A DNA stretch of 64,000 bases from Emiliania huxleyi CCMP1516 (lineage: Eukaryota > Haptophyta > Isochrysidales > Noelaerhabdaceae): NCBI RefSeq assembly GCF_000372725.1, contig NW_005202427.1, positions 548,995 through 612,994 of the forward strand, read 5' to 3'. Position numbers and translations under genes: made by a program. How positions within the stretch are numbered: position 1 is the first letter of the stretch; each line of letters starts with the position of its first letter. This document shows, in pieces, positions 38,315 to 53,229 of this stretch. The notes under the pieces were generated by a model. That model saw only the letters and a list, made by a program, of their open reading frames with translations. It had not been told where the DNA came from and did no database searches.

Positions 38315-39709
38315 TCAATCCTCTCCGGCCAGCCTCGGGCGAATTAAAGCCGCAAAAAATCGGAAGTTTCCGCCGCCCCGGATTCCACCTCCCTGGCCCT
38401 CCACGCCCCGCGCGCGCGTCCGTATCACCGCCGCAGTCGGCCTCCCCGCCCCGCGCGCTGTAGGAGCGGCGCCCACCCACCGGAGACGCCTTCCCCTAGA
38501 CCGCCCGACCACCCCACCAGGCAAGTCGCCAAACGTGTGCGTCGCGTGCACCGCGAGCGGCGAGCGAGCGGTCGCCAACTGAAGCTGCTGCACGAAGAAG
38601 GCGTGGCCGTTGGTGACGTCGAAGATGGAGAAGATACCGACGAGCAAAGACAGACTCACGTTGGGGAGGCACACGTCATAGATGAACCGGGAGCCGGGAT
38701 TGGGCCGCCTGGGTGCGATCGTGCGCTCGGAGGCCGAGCCCTTCCACGGCTTGTTGAAGCCCTTGTCCTGCGGTGGACCCCTGGCGCACCACCTCTCGGC
38801 AAACTGCCGGAAGTCCTTCCGCCGCGGCTCGTCCACCACCCAGCTGTTGCCGTCCCGGTGGCGGTCGTGGGGGCCTGAGCCGTCGAGGAGCTCATTGAAG
38901 ATGGTCTGATCCTGGTCGTCGCGCATGCCGGACTCCATGCGCGACGCCCACTCCTTGAGCGTCGCGATGGCAACAGCCGTGGAGCGGACGGCGAGCACCC
39001 CCGTGTTCTTGTACGCGTTGACCATGTTGAAGCAGCCAGATCCAGCAGCGTCCTCGCTTGGATCGAGACAGTCCGTGGTCATGATAAGATCTGCGTGGGC
39101 ATAGTCCTCGTATCCAGGCCGCTGCCCCTGGATCATTGGCACCGGGCTCTCCAGCCACACGCAGTCGGCATCAGACATCACGACATCAATCCCCTTCTGC
39201 AGGATGAACAGAAGCGACTCGAGCTTTCGCCGGCCGAGCGCGCGGAAGCCCGACGTGGACGTCGACGGGACGTACTCGCCGTCGAGTCCGGTCGCGGTGG
39301 ACGACCAGTCGAGGCATTGAAAGCGCTCGGCACGGCACTGGGAGATCACGCCCGCGTCCATGGCAGCAACAAGGATTGGAAGCTGGAGCCGCTCGACGTG
39401 TTGCAACCAGTTGGTCAGCAGCTCACGCACCCCAGCTGTTGCGTAGGTCATCATGAGAATGCTTCCGTTGAGCAATGGCGGCAGTGAGGCTGGCGCGTGC
39501 ACGTAGACCATGCCTCCCGCCACGGAGGTGCTGTTAGCAACACCACCAGCAATGGAGCATGGTGGCAAAGTCGGACGGGCAGAATGTGTCCAGCCTGAGG
39601 ATGACGACGAATGTGCACGCGTGCCAGCGCCGGCCGTCGATATCCGCACGACGGTCAGCAACGCCAAGAGCATGACGGTTGCGCACGCCGCTCTCGCCAA
39701 ACTTGGCAT
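38315..39709 (-). CDS. Golgi-type nucleotide-diphospho-sugar transferase
   Basis: From ATG 39709 (MPSLARAACATVMLLALLT), 464 residues. An N-terminal signal-anchor helix (ATVMLLALLTVV) is followed by a luminal stem and a domain of the PF03407/GT77 type: LLTNWLQHVERLQLPILVAA, SGFRALGRRKLESLLFILQ, the DxD metal/nucleotide-sugar site in GIDVVMSDADCVWLESP, NTGVLAVRSTAVAIATLKEW, DDQDQTIFNELL, SRFIYDVCLPNVSLSLL and PLAVHATHTFGDLPG. Related plant enzymes add arabinose or xylose to cell-wall glycoproteins; here a role in scale or surface glycans is plausible. The last 90 or so residues after GDLPG are low-complexity; a GT donor there suggests the true C-terminus lies in an unseen exon or is lost. Confidence 0.75.
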   Translation of the reverse strand: MPSLARAACATVMLLALLTVVRISTAGAGTRAHSSSSSGWTHSARPTLPPCSIAGGVANSTSVAGGMVYVHAPASLPPLLNGSILMMTYATAGVRELLTNWLQHVERLQLPILVAAMDAGVISQCRAERFQCLDWSSTATGLDGEYVPSTSTSGFRALGRRKLESLLFILQKGIDVVMSDADCVWLESPVPMIQGQRPGYEDYAHADLIMTTDCLDPSEDAAGSGCFNMVNAYKNTGVLAVRSTAVAIATLKEWASRMESGMRDDQDQTIFNELLDGSGPHDRHRDGNSWVVDEPRRKDFRQFAERWCARGPPQDKGFNKPWKGSASERTIAPRRPNPGSRFIYDVCLPNVSLSLLVGIFSIFDVTNGHAFFVQQLQLATARSPLAVHATHTFGDLPGGVVGRSRGRRLRWVGAAPTARGAGRPTAAVIRTRARGVEGQGGGIRGGGNFRFFAALIRPRLAGED

Positions 39710-39724
39710 GTCACCGCGCGTCAC

Positions 39725-40165
39725 TAGAAATAGGCGAGCACGGAGGGCACGATGGCGAGACAGGTGCTATCTCACGCCGTCGGTTGGGTGCATTACTCAC
39801 CGACCCAGCCCGTGCACAAACCCAGAAGAGATTTTCTCTCTCTCTCAGTGTATGTAGCTCTTACGTACATTCCCGGAGGAGGACTGCTGACGGGGTTTGC
39901 GATGAGGAGCGATCCGAACGTGGTATTCGGGGTATTTTAGGGGCGACTTCACACCAGGATGGTGCAAGATAGGTCGCAACTGATCCAGTCCTCCCAGGGC
40001 GGGGGAAGTGGTCGCATATGCGCTAAGACCCCCACACACTAAAAAAAAAGCAGGATTGATTGATCCAGCAACGCGCTAAAGGTCGGCGCGCTTGACGGCT
40101 GCACTCCCAGTGCTCCTTCCCGTGAGCGCGCGATCGCGGATCGCTCGCGCTTGACGGCTGACTCA
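39725..40165. other. spacer, probable shared upstream region
   Basis: Lies between two divergently transcribed genes (transferase on minus, RING-CH on plus). Contains a CT run at 39834-39846 and an A run at 40040-40049. No gene recognised. Confidence 0.5.
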
Positions 40166-43131
40166 ATGCCGGACGAGACGGGAGACACCAGCTCCACCAC
40201 AGGCGGGTTCCGGTGCTGGATCTGCCTAGACGATGAGGAGGACTCAACCGGGATGATCGCGCCCTGCGAGGCGCGTGGCAACACACGCTTCGCTGCACGC
40301 CCAAAGACACGCCACCGCTGCGTCCGAGCCGCACGCGTCGCTAGACCGCTCACGCTCTGATCTCTGTCCCTCCCCTCGATCAAAGTGCGTCGGCACCAAC
40401 CAGTTTGTGCACCAGCACTGCTTGGAGACGTACTGCTTGCAGTCGCTCGCTCGCCGCCCGTCGGCCAGCCTTTCGGTCGCGTGCCCCATCTGCCTCGCCG
40501 AGTACCGAATCGTGGAGCGGCCCGGCGCCCAGTCGGTCGGCTGGCGGGAGATGCTCAAGGTCGCATTGACGGACCAGCAGCTGCTGCTGCGGCACAGCCA
40601 GTTCCTGCTCCTGCTCTGCCCACTCGTCGTCTCTGTCTGCCTCACCTGGGCGTGGCTCGTGGCCCACCTCCAGGACGTGCACGCGCACGGCGACGGCGCG
40701 CGCGCCCTGCTTCCCTTGGCCCACTCCTCCGAGAGAGTGGGAGTGCCTTCCCTTCCCCGCAGGGCCTCCGCTGCTGGCCATGTCCAAGCCGCCCTTCTTG
40801 TCGCACGAGCACGCCTCGGCGCTCCACTCCGCCGTCTCGATGCTGCCAGACTGTCTCGTCTCCGCCCTCCACGCGCTGCTGCAGGGCGCACACGAGCTGC
40901 TGCTGCAGCCGTCGTGGCAGGCGAGGCCCGGATTGCAATGCCCATAGCACACATGCACACGCACACGCACACGCGTAGAGCTGCCCCTGCGGCCCACGCC
41001 CAGCGATGCGACGCTCGTGCGGCCCTCCCCTCCTCCCCACCTCCTCCACCCCTCTCGTGCGGCCCTCCCCTCCTCCCCACCTCCTCCACCCCTCTCGTGC
41101 GGCCCTCCCCTCCTCCCCACCTCCTCCACCCCTCTCGTGCGGCCCTCCCCTCCTCCCCACCTCCTCCACCCCTCTCGTGCGGCCCTCCCCTCCTCCCCTC
41201 CTCCTCAAACCCTCTCGGCAGGCCGCGTGGCGCTCGCTCGACGGCGAGGCGGCGCCTGACCTCGCTGCCGACGCGGCATCCTCTTCCGGCGGCGGCGACG
41301 GCTCCAGCCTCCCCCCTTTGCGGGGCCGTGCGGAGGGAGGGAGCGCCGCTCTGAGCCCCTCTGGGGTGGGGACGTACGTAGGCTCGCTCCTCCACCCGGC
41401 TGGCACCTCCTGGACACCTCCTGGACACTTCCTGGACACCTCCTGGCTGGACACTTGCGTAGGCTCCCTCCTCCACCCGGCGGGCATCTCCCGGAAGTGG
41501 AGCCTGCTGTACGTCTGGCTGCAGTGCGCCCAGTGGCGCGCGGACCGAGAGCGAGAACGCCCCCCCCCCCCCTTCCCGCCTCCTTCCCGCCTCCCTCCCC
41601 GCCCCCCCCCTTCCCCCCTCACCTCCCCGCTCCTCTGCTCGGCGACCCGCGGGGTACGAAGTCCTCTCCTAGACACCTCCTAGACACCTCCTAGACACTT
41701 CCTAGACACCTCCCAGACACCTCCCAGACACCTCCTTGCATCTTCCCCGGTGCCAGGTACAAGGTCCTCTGCTGGCTGCTCATCATCGTGCTCGGCGCTC
41801 GCACGGCCTCCTCCCCTCCGGTGCGGGGGAGTGTCTAGGAAGTGTCCTGGCAGTGTCTAGGCGGCTCCGACGGCCTCCTCCCCTCCGGCGCGCGCCAGTT
41901 GTTTCGCATCGAGGAGCTGCTCCTCGCGTCGGAGGCGCAATTAATTAATTAATTAATTAATTTTTAATTGGAGCTGCTCCTCGCATCGGAGGCGCGCGCG
42001 CAGCTCTTCGTCTTCGGGCAGGCGATTCCTAGACACTTCCTAGACACTTCCTAGACACTTCCCAGACACTTCCTAGACACCTCCCAGACACCTCTTAGAC
42101 ACTCCCTAGACACCCCCTAGACACCCCCTAGACACCCCCTAGACACCTCCCAGACACACAGCGGACAGCTCACTTGCTAGGCGGGCCCTTTCGTGCTCTG
42201 CAAGCTGCGCCACTTCTTCGTCACGTGCGAACACCGGGTACCGCGCCGGCTGTGAGCAGCGTCTCTTCACACCTGTTGCTGTGAACAGGTGGGCCGACCC
42301 GTACCGCGCCGTACAGCTCCTCTTCTACTCCCTCTTCACGTCCCATGTCGAGGCGACGCGGCCGCCGCCCCGGGACGCCCCCCAAATGGCCCCCCCCCCC
42401 CCCCCCTGCCACACCCCTCCCACCACACCACCCCTCCCACCACACCACCCCGCCGCCACCCTTGCGCCTGCCAGGTCTTCCTCACCGTCACCGTCGACAC
42501 TATCGTCGCGGCCGCCCTGCTGCAAGACTGGCCCGCCACTCCCCCCTCACCCCCCTCCCGCCTCCCCCGCCTCCCTCCCCTTCCGTTCGTCGCTCTCCTC
42601 CCCACCCGACGCCGCGTCCTTCTCGGCCCACAGGCTGAGCTCTCTCGCCACCGACATCCGGCTGTGAACAGCGTCTCTTCACACCTCGAGCCGTGAACAG
42701 GCTCAGCTCTCTCGCCACCGACATCCGGCTGTGAACAGCGTCTCTTCACACCTCGAGCCGTGAACAGGCTCAGCTCTCTCGCCACCGACATCCGGCTGCG
42801 CCGCAGCCTCAATCGCATCAGGCGCCGTCTCGAGGCTGCTACGGGGGCAGAGCAGCTGGCGGAGGAGCATTCCTCACCCCACCGCCCTCTCCGACAGGTG
42901 CGGAGCCCTTGCGGTGGCGCCGAGCAGGCGCAGCGCGGCCGCCCCCCACACGCCTGCTCCGGTGGCGGCCAGCCGACCGCACGCGGAGTGAGGCTCGCGA
43001 GGTCGGCAGCGGGGAGCGGCCCGCGGGCACGCGGGGAGGAACCTGTATATGGCGGAATCCCGGTGGTGGTGTTGGTTGATGTATGTGCGATTGCCGGAGT
43101 GGGACACGCGGTGCGTGCCCCTTCACCTTGA
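40166..43131 (+). CDS. RING-CH (MARCH-like) membrane E3 ubiquitin ligase
   Basis: Exon 1 is 40166-40270 (FRCWICLDDEEDSTG, APCE); a GC-AG intron leads to exon 2 at 40386 (CVGTNQFVHQHCLETYCLQ, ACPICLAEY). Together they give the C4HC3 RING-CH finger. A hydrophobic helix FLLLLCPLVVSVCLTWAWLV follows. Later exons are 40763-40920 (MSKPPFLSHEHASALHSAV), 41222 on (AAWRSLDGEAAPDLAADAA), 41460s (SLLYVWLQCAQWRADRE), 41758 on (YKVLCWLLIIVLGARTAS), 41890s (QLFRIEELLLASEARAQLF), 42190s (FVLCKLRHFFVT), 42289 on (WADPYRAVQLLFYSLFTS), 42475 on (VFLTVTVDTIVAAALLQDW) and the last, from 42768 (SSLATDIRLRRSLNRIRRRL), open to 43131. Multiple helices indicate a polytopic ligase. Several donors are uncertain; the exon near 44587 may also belong. 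Confidence 0.75.
41013..41214 (+). repeat. 40-bp intronic minisatellite, 5 units
   Basis: Each unit starts CTCGTGCGGCCCTCCCCTCC and ends in CTCCACC, spaced exactly 40 bp. It lies in a GC-AG intron (40921-41221) of the RING-CH gene. Confidence 0.92.
42664..42767 (+). repeat. two tandem 37-bp hairpin introns with duplicated exon
   Basis: At 42664-42700 and 42731-42767 the same 37-base sequence starts GTGAACAGCGTCTCTTCACA and ends GAGCCGTGAACAG. Each is preceded and followed by a 30-bp exon copy (AGCTCTCTCGCCACCGACAT and so on), giving a 67-bp tandem unit; only the last exon copy continues the protein. Confidence 0.85.
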
Positions 43132-43170
43132 AGAATGAAGTTCGTATATAGCGCCTGAAAGGAGGAGAGA

Positions 43171-43305
43171 GGTAAGGTAAGGTAAGGTAAACTTCTCCAC
43201 ACACACACGAGGTGGTGCTGGTGGGGCAAGGGGGGGGGCAACCCTCGCGTCTCCACGTCTGACGACAGGAGCCCCACGGCATTAAAAGTGCAAGGCCCAG
43301 TGCGC
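43171..43305 (+). repeat. dispersed GGTAA repeat, copy b
   Basis: Same block order as the copy at 30404: GGTAAGGTAAGGTAAGGTAA, CTTCTCCACACACACACGAG, CGCGTCTCCACGTCTGACGA, GGAGCCCCACGGCATTAAAA, GTGCAAGGCCCAGTG. Confidence 0.9.
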
Positions 43306-43315
43306 GTGGGTGAGC

Positions 43316-43429
<114 letters not shown>

Positions 43430-44586
43430 ACGTCACTGCATCCTCTGCCGGTTCCTCCCGTCGCCTCTTCTTTGTGTTCGGAGGAGACGGAGGGGCGACA
43501 CGCAGGAGGGGCGAAATCGCTAACGGCCCGAGCAGAGAGGGCGACGGCGGGGCACGAGGGAACAACGGAGACGCTACCGATGACGCGAACCGAGGCACGG
43601 ACGACGGAGGGGACGGGGAGGGCGACAGCGACGTCGAGGTTGATGCAACGGTATCGAGAGCGCCACCCAAAAGGAAGCGGACAACCATGGAGGTCACCGA
43701 ACCCCTCTCGCCCGCACCCTTCACCTACCACGTCGCCTCCGCCCTCTCCGCCGGTGCCTGAGTCACTCCCCCCCTGCCGCGTCTCTTGCCGCCCGCGCTC
43801 GCCCGCGCACTCGCCGAAGGCGGAAGCGACGCCGGCCAGAGCACAGCAGCGGCGCGGAAGTCTCGGCCGCCACCGGCACCCCGCCTCCCCCAAGCACCGC
43901 GTCCGCCTGCGCCGCCTGCAGCGCACGGCCCGCCCGGTCCAACGCATCGCTCTCCGCAAAATGGCATTGCGCACAGCGGCATGGCCGCAACGCACGATCA
44001 GGGCCAGTAGCAAATGGGACCCGACGAGCTGACCACTAGCGCCACCCTCGTGCCTCTCTGCCCTCCGAGCCCTCCGAGCCCTCCGAGCTCTCCACCCCTC
44101 CCGAGCCCCACCCCTCGCGCTAGGGACCCTCTTGCCGGACGACACCCTCCGAGCCCTCCAAGCCCCCCGAGCCCTCCAGACCCCTCCATCCGCACAGCCC
44201 CTCCGGCCCCTCTAGCCCCCTCCGACCCCTCCAGCCCTCTCTAGCCCACTGGACCCCTCCCACGCCTCGCTTTTGGCCAGCCCTCCAAGCCCCCACCCCT
44301 CCTGGGCCCTGCCGCCTGACACCTCTATCGGTGGAGGGCTTTAGGTCACGGTCCACACTCCCGCCCTCCCGACCCCTCCACACCCCTACAGCGGCACCCC
44401 TACCCCTCCCGCCGTTTTAGGGCCTCCTGACCCGCACTCGCCTCCTCTCCCTCCTCCCATCTGCCTCCTCTCCCTCCTCCACGCCGCCTCCCCCCCCCCG
44501 AGCCGTGGCCGAGCCTCCTCCCGAGCCACTGGATCAAGCAGACGCCCGGGCCCTCGACCGCCCCCTCGCCCTCGGGGCCCGCAGGT

Positions 44587-44677
44587 CGACTTCCCGCCCA
44601 CCCTCGACGCGGAGCTCGCAGCTGGGCTCGAGCAGCTCTTGCCGCCCGCCGGGCCGTCTGACATCCGCATAGACTGA
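44587..44677 (+). CDS. probable terminal exon, parent gene uncertain
   Basis: After a GCCCGCAG acceptor the frame reads VDFPPTLDAELAAGLEQLLP and then PAGPSDIRID before TGA. This has clear coding character, with a polypyrimidine intron of about 190 bp before it. It could be the last exon of the RING-CH gene or of an unrecognised gene in 43.5-44.0 kb. Confidence 0.5.
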
Positions 44678-44948
44678 GATGCGGTGCCCCCCATATGAGG
44701 CCTGGCCGCTCAGGGCGAGAGGGGGAGCAGCCTCGGTGCTGCGCCGCTGCCTTTGCGGCTCCTCCAGCCTCGGCGCCGCCCCTCGCCGCGCCGCGTGAGG
44801 GCGGCAGGCTCCGCCCTCTGCGCCTTGCAGGCGTGAGGGCAGCGCGCGCCCGCGAGCCCCGTTGTTGCACACCGGACTGTGTTCATCATGTTGGAACGTC
44901 TGCTTTGGCTGAAACATGCATTTGGCGCGGGCAGGCCGCAGCCCAGCC

Positions 44949-46569
44949 ATGTCCAGCTCCGGGTCAGGAAAACGTGGTCCCTTCCGGGTCGGAAACACCC
45001 GCTCTACATTCTCTGACCCAGTGATCTCGACGGACGACAGCGAGGACTCCACCGACAACTGGAACCAGGAAGAGAGCGAGAGCTCCGTTTCGATTGGTGG
45101 CGGGAGTGCGGCGCCGGCGCCCATCGGCGGCGGGGTGTTTGGGGGCAGCAGCAGTGCGTCTGCTCCAGCCCCCGCGGCTGGTGGCTTTGTGCCGAACGCC
45201 TGCGCCGGCGTCGGCTTCAGCATGCCCGCCGCGGGTGGCGGCGGCGAGGAGGACGAGGGCGGTGGGACCAGTGCGGGCGCGGGCGCGGGCACCAGCAGCC
45301 TCTTCCCCACAGGCGTCGGAGCCGGTGGCATGCCGGCGGCGCCGGCTGCTTCCTCCTCTTCCACGCCTTCGCTCGGCGGCACCCGCGCGGCTTCGCCCTT
45401 TGGCGCTGCATCATTGGCGGCAAACCCATTCGAGAGCAGCGTGCCAACGTTTGGCGCCGCCGTGGCGCCGGGCTCGTCAGGCGCTTCCGGTAGCCTCTGG
45501 AGTGCGGGAGGCTTGTTCGGAGCACCTGCGGCGGCGGCGCCCGCCGCTCCGGTGCCAACGGGGGATCTCTTTGGGGCGATCGCCGCAGCAGGTGGGGATC
45601 TCTTTGGGGCTGCTGCGGCGCTGGCCAGCCCCGCGGGGCTTAAGCTGCTCGCGGCGGCCGCGCGCGACGATGTCGCTGCTGTGCGCAGCGCCCTCGAGGA
45701 GGGCGCCAACGTCGAGACCACTGGCGAAGGCGGCAACACCGCGCTGCACTGGGCGGCACGAGATGGCCGGCCAGCGTGCGTCAAGCTGCTGCTCGAGGCC
45801 AAGGCGTTCCCGGACGCGCGCAACGCGCTCTGGGTGACGCCGCTGATGGCCTCTTCGGCGAATGGGTGGGACGATTGCGTCGAGCTCCTCCTCGGCTTCG
45901 GCGCCGACACGGCGGCCCGGACGCTGAAGGGGCGGCTCGCGCGCGACTTTGCGGCGGACGGGCTCCGCCAGGCGACGGCCGAGGCGCAGCCCCGCTTCAA
46001 GCTGGTCCTCGAGCACCTCGGGGAGATCTCAACACCCGCCGCCGCGCCCGCGCCCGCCACGGCTGTGTTTGGGAGCCGGAGCAGCGTGCCAACGTTTGGC
46101 GCCGCCGTGGCGCCGGGCGCGGCTGGCAGCGTTGGTGCCGGCGCCAAGGCGACGACGCCGTCTGGCGGTGGCGGCGGCGGCAGCTTCACTTCTGGAGGGG
46201 CCGCAGCTCCGTCCGCGCCTTCCTTCTCCTTCGCCCCACAGGCGTCCGCTCCGGCGCCGAGCGCCGCCGCCTCATTCATTTTCACGCCAAAGTCTTCTCT
46301 CACCGATTCAGCGCCCGCGCCGTTCAGCTTCGCCAAGCCTCCGACAGCGTCGCCTTTCTCCTTCGCGGCGCCGGTCGGCCCGGCTCCAGCAGCGCCGGCG
46401 CCGGCGCCCGCTGCTCCCTTCTCCTTCGCCCCCCAGAACCCGGCGCCGCTGGCCCGGGCCCCACCCGCCGCCACCAAGGCTGCCGCGCCCAGCGCGGCCG
46501 CGTCAGAGGACCTGATCAACGCGGCCGAGATGGGCGACCACGACGCGCTCGTCAAGGCAATCGGCGACG
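44949..46569 (+). CDS. FG/GA-rich ankyrin protein (nucleoporin-like), 5' part of chimera
   Basis: From ATG 44949 (MSSSGSGKRGPFRVGNTRS). Two low-complexity blocks rich in Ala, Gly, Pro and FG-type spacers (SVPTFGAAVAPG, GDLFGA, PFSFA) flank two or three ankyrin repeats (LKLLAAAARDDVAAVRSAL, GNTALHWAARDGRPACVKLL, VTPLMASSANGWDDCVELL). Another ankyrin repeat begins at SEDLINAAEMGDHDALVKA and is cut after IGDD, where the following sequence matches the middle of a protein kinase in another reading frame. FG repeats suggest nuclear-pore or phase-separating behaviour, but the spacing is looser than in true FG-Nups. An assembly deletion or genuine gene fusion is possible (see findings). Confidence 0.65.
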
Positions 46570-47768
46570 ACACCCAAGTCGGACATCTTCTCGCTCGGGG
46601 TGACGCTCTTCGACGCGCTGCTGTGCGGAGCCGGTGGCCTCCCCAAGACGGGCACCGGCGTGCTCGACCTCGAGCGAATGCGCGGCGGCTCATCCGGCCC
46701 GTGCGACCTCACCCTGGCGTACCCCGGAGGGGGAGAGGACCTAGCGGCGCTCCTACGGCAGATGCTCTCGCCGGAGCAGCAAGACCGGCCGACAGCGGCG
46801 GAGGTGGCGGACCGGCTGAGTGCGCAGCTCAACCAGCGGACCTGCCTCTTGTGCCACTGCCCCTACCCTCGCGATGAGGGCCTCGCGTGCCCCGTCGCCG
46901 GCGCCGCGCACTTTACCTGCGACGGCTGCATGGCGGCGCACGTGGCGCAGGCCGACTCGCTGGGCGGCGACGCGTTCGACCGGATCGTTTGCTGCGACAA
47001 GCGGTACACTGGCTGCACCGGCAGCTTCTCTTGGCAGGAGGTGATGGGGCACGTGGACGCGCTCTCTGCCGAGACGCTCCGCAAGCACCTCAGAGACGCG
47101 GTGGCGGTCCAGCAGCGCGAGGCGATCGAGGCCGAGTTCAAGCAGCGCGAGGCGGAGAGGGAGGCGCGGTCAGAGGTGGAGAGGGAGGCGCTCAAGGCGA
47201 GGCGCCATATCGAGGAGGACATCATGGCGCTCAAGTGTCCTCGGTGCGGGCAGTGTTTTGGCGCATTTGAGGGGTGCGCTGCGCTCACTTGCTCGCGCGC
47301 GACCTGCAAGGCGGGCTGCCGAAGCCACCTGGATACCGGGTACAGTATGTGATCACGAGTGAGGAGTACACCACGTAGGCGGGCTTCTGTGCTTTTTGCC
47401 TCGAGGACTGCGGCAGGGACGCGCATCAGCACGTGCCAGTCTGCAGCCTCAACCCGAGTCGCTCTCACTACATCGACGTGGCGGACTGGAAGCGCATTGT
47501 AGATGGCGAGCGGGGCCGCAAGCTGGAGGAGTACTGGTGCGGCTTGGCCGTCGAGGTGCAGGAGAAGCTCGCGACGGATGGCTGCGTGCGGCAGATCTTG
47601 CGCGAGCTTCGCCTCGGGCGCCTCTGTGCCACGACGACGAGCCGCTTCGCAGCAGGCCTCGTGCAGTTGCGCGGTATGGGCTTCTCGGACGAGCGAAAGA
47701 TGCGGACGATGCTCGACACGTACGAAGGGAACGTTGAACGGGCTGCCGAAGCACTGGCTTCTGCATGA
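46570..47768 (+). CDS. kinase fragment - RING/IBR - UBA protein, 3' part of chimera
   Basis: Exons 46570-47310 and 47379-47768 are joined by a 68-bp GC-AG intron. The first residues, PKSDIFSLGVTLFDALL, are the end of the activation segment and helix F of a protein kinase; LAALLRQMLSPEQQDRPTA is its helix G-I region. The N-lobe and catalytic loop are absent. Next comes an RBR-like Cys array: CLLCHCPYPRDEGLACPVAG, FTCDGCMAAHVAQA, CCDKRYTGCTGSFSW, then MALKCPRCGQCFGAFEGCAAL, CSRATCKAGFCAFCLEDCG and HVPVCSLNPSRS. The C-terminus is a UBA domain (LRGMGFSDERKMRTMLDTYE, NVERAAEALASA). Complete relatives would be kinase-RBR ubiquitin ligases. Because the frame is closed upstream, expression requires an unseen start or frameshift repair. 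Confidence 0.7.
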
Positions 47769-47783
47769 CGTGTGTACGGTACG

Positions 47784-48442
47784 TTACGACCAAATCGCTG
47801 TTTGTACCTCGAGGAAGTTCTGCTTGCCGCCAACCCTCACCTTCAGCTGGTACTTCTTGCTGCCCCTCTGCTTCGGGCAGAAGGTCACGCCCCTATAGCC
47901 ACTGTTGCTGCCGTGCTCATAGCCAGTGTGAGGCCCTCCCTCCCCGCCTGCCGGACAGCTGCGGCGCCAGCAGCAGAGGACGGCGCGGGTGGTGGCAGCG
48001 GCGGCGGCGGCGGCGCGGTGAGATCGCTGGTGTCCCTGCCCGCCTCCCTGCGGGCGTAGAAGAGCGCAGCCTGCTCGGCGGTGGCGAAGCGGCCGAGGAA
48101 GACTTTCTTGCCTCCAACCGTCACGTTCAACTGGTACTTCTTGCTGCTCGGGCAGAAGGTCACGCCTTTGTAGCCGCTGTTGCTGCTGCTGCTGGTGGTG
48201 AGCGACAAGCCCTCCCTCGCCGCCTGCCGTATCGCTTCGGCGCCAGCGGCAGTGGGAGCAGCGCGAGGCTGCAGCAGCTTTGCGGCGTCGGCGCGGCCGT
48301 ACTCTGACCGAGCGTAGGCGACGGCCGCCTCTTCGGCGGTGTTGAAGAGGCCGAGATGGACACACTTGCCGCCATCCTTCACCTCCACTTTCTTTACACT
48401 GGCGGCTGAAGAACACGCACTTGTAGCGGTAGCCAGTCGCGC
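47784..48442 (-). pseudogene. three-AP2-domain gene, frameshifted and truncated
   Basis: On the minus strand three AP2 units can be read. Unit 1: ATGYRYKCVFFS, then after a one-base slip VKKVEVKDGGKCVHLGLF and TAEEAAVAYARSEYGR. Unit 2, intact: SGYKGVTFCPSSKKYQLNVT, VGGKKVFLGRFATAEQAALF. Unit 3, in yet another frame: SGYRGVTFCPKQRGSKKYQL, VRVGGKQNFLE, then stop or a GT donor before its last helix. At least two frameshifts and a missing end argue for decay. AP2 domains bind GC-rich DNA in plant and algal transcription factors. The gene is tail to tail with the RBR gene, only about 15 bp from its stop. Confidence 0.75.
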
Positions 48443-48719
48443 TGTTTTTGGTAGTGGCTGGGATCAACACGAGGCGCTCGGACGCTGTGTCCCGCGACGA
48501 GTTCGCGCAGGGCGTCATTGTGTCACAAAAGAATTTTACATCCTCGACACTGGGCACGGACTGGCGGTGGCGCGCGCTGGCACTAACACAGGTACACCAC
48601 GGGAGCCGCCAAGCGACTCCTGCGCGAGGACGGCGAGGCACAAAAGATTTTTACAAGGGCACTAGGCACGGGACTGGGAGAGAGATTTCTGTTCTCTCTC
48701 TTATAATATACATTTACTA
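48443..48719. other. spacer with inverted copy of a dispersed segment
   Basis: Includes, inverted, the GTTAGTGCCAG...GTGCCCAGTGTCG segment found near 12130, with AAAAGAATTTTAC beside it. No gene recognised. Confidence 0.5.
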
Positions 48720-49034
48720 AGTTAAAGCTCCGTGCGTACAAAAACCGACACCGCACAGAGCCGCCCCCGCGCCGCGGCGCACCTCCAGCTCCACACACCA
48801 TTTCCCGGCACCGTTACTGCGCGCGGCCGACACCGTGGCGGCTAGTTTACGCCCACTCTGACGGTACGGATGCACAGAGTACGAAAGCCGGATCGAACGT
48901 TCGTCGCTGTATCCGCGTCGCGCCGCTCTGCGGCGTCTTGGGCGACGAGACCTTGGGGCGACGAGACCCGGCCCGCGACTGGGCGGGCTCACGTGTGCGA
49001 CTGCTGAGGGGCGGCCGGGCGGGAAGAAAAACAA
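48720..49034 (-). CDS. possible SPRY-like fragment
   Basis: An open minus-strand frame whose last 65 residues look coding: RSIRLSYSVHPYRQSGRKLA, ATVSAARSNGAGKWCVELEV and AALCGVGFCTHG. GKWCVELEV and CGVGF resemble the first half of a SPRY/B30.2 domain, which would be cut in the middle. It may be a gene remnant or a 3' exon of the sorting nexin; low certainty. Confidence 0.25.
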
Positions 49035-49329
49035 CGCCTCCCGCCGCCGCCGCAGCGCCTCCCGCCGCCGCAGCGCCTCACTCCGGAGGCCCTCACTCCC
49101 GCTCCTCGCCCGGCCCGCCTCCTCCGCCGACGCCTCCTCCTGCCCCCGCCACGCCGGCCGCCGTCGCGGCCCTACGGTTGCGGCGGCAGGCGACTCTGCC
49201 TCGGGGCGTGGGAGGAGGGCGAGAGGGTCTCGCCCGCCAGGAGCTAGAGGCGATGGGCCAGAGGCCAGAGGCTAGAGGCCAGGGTTGGGGGCGAGGGCTG
49301 GGGGCTAGGGTTAGGGGCCAGGGCTGCCG

Positions 49330-53229
<3,900 letters not shown>

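Noticed and set aside
41940..41965. AATT repeat as an origin or recombination site
   Set aside because: It sits between two copies of an exon flank (GGAGCTGCTCCTCGC), fitting the duplicated-flank intron pattern better.
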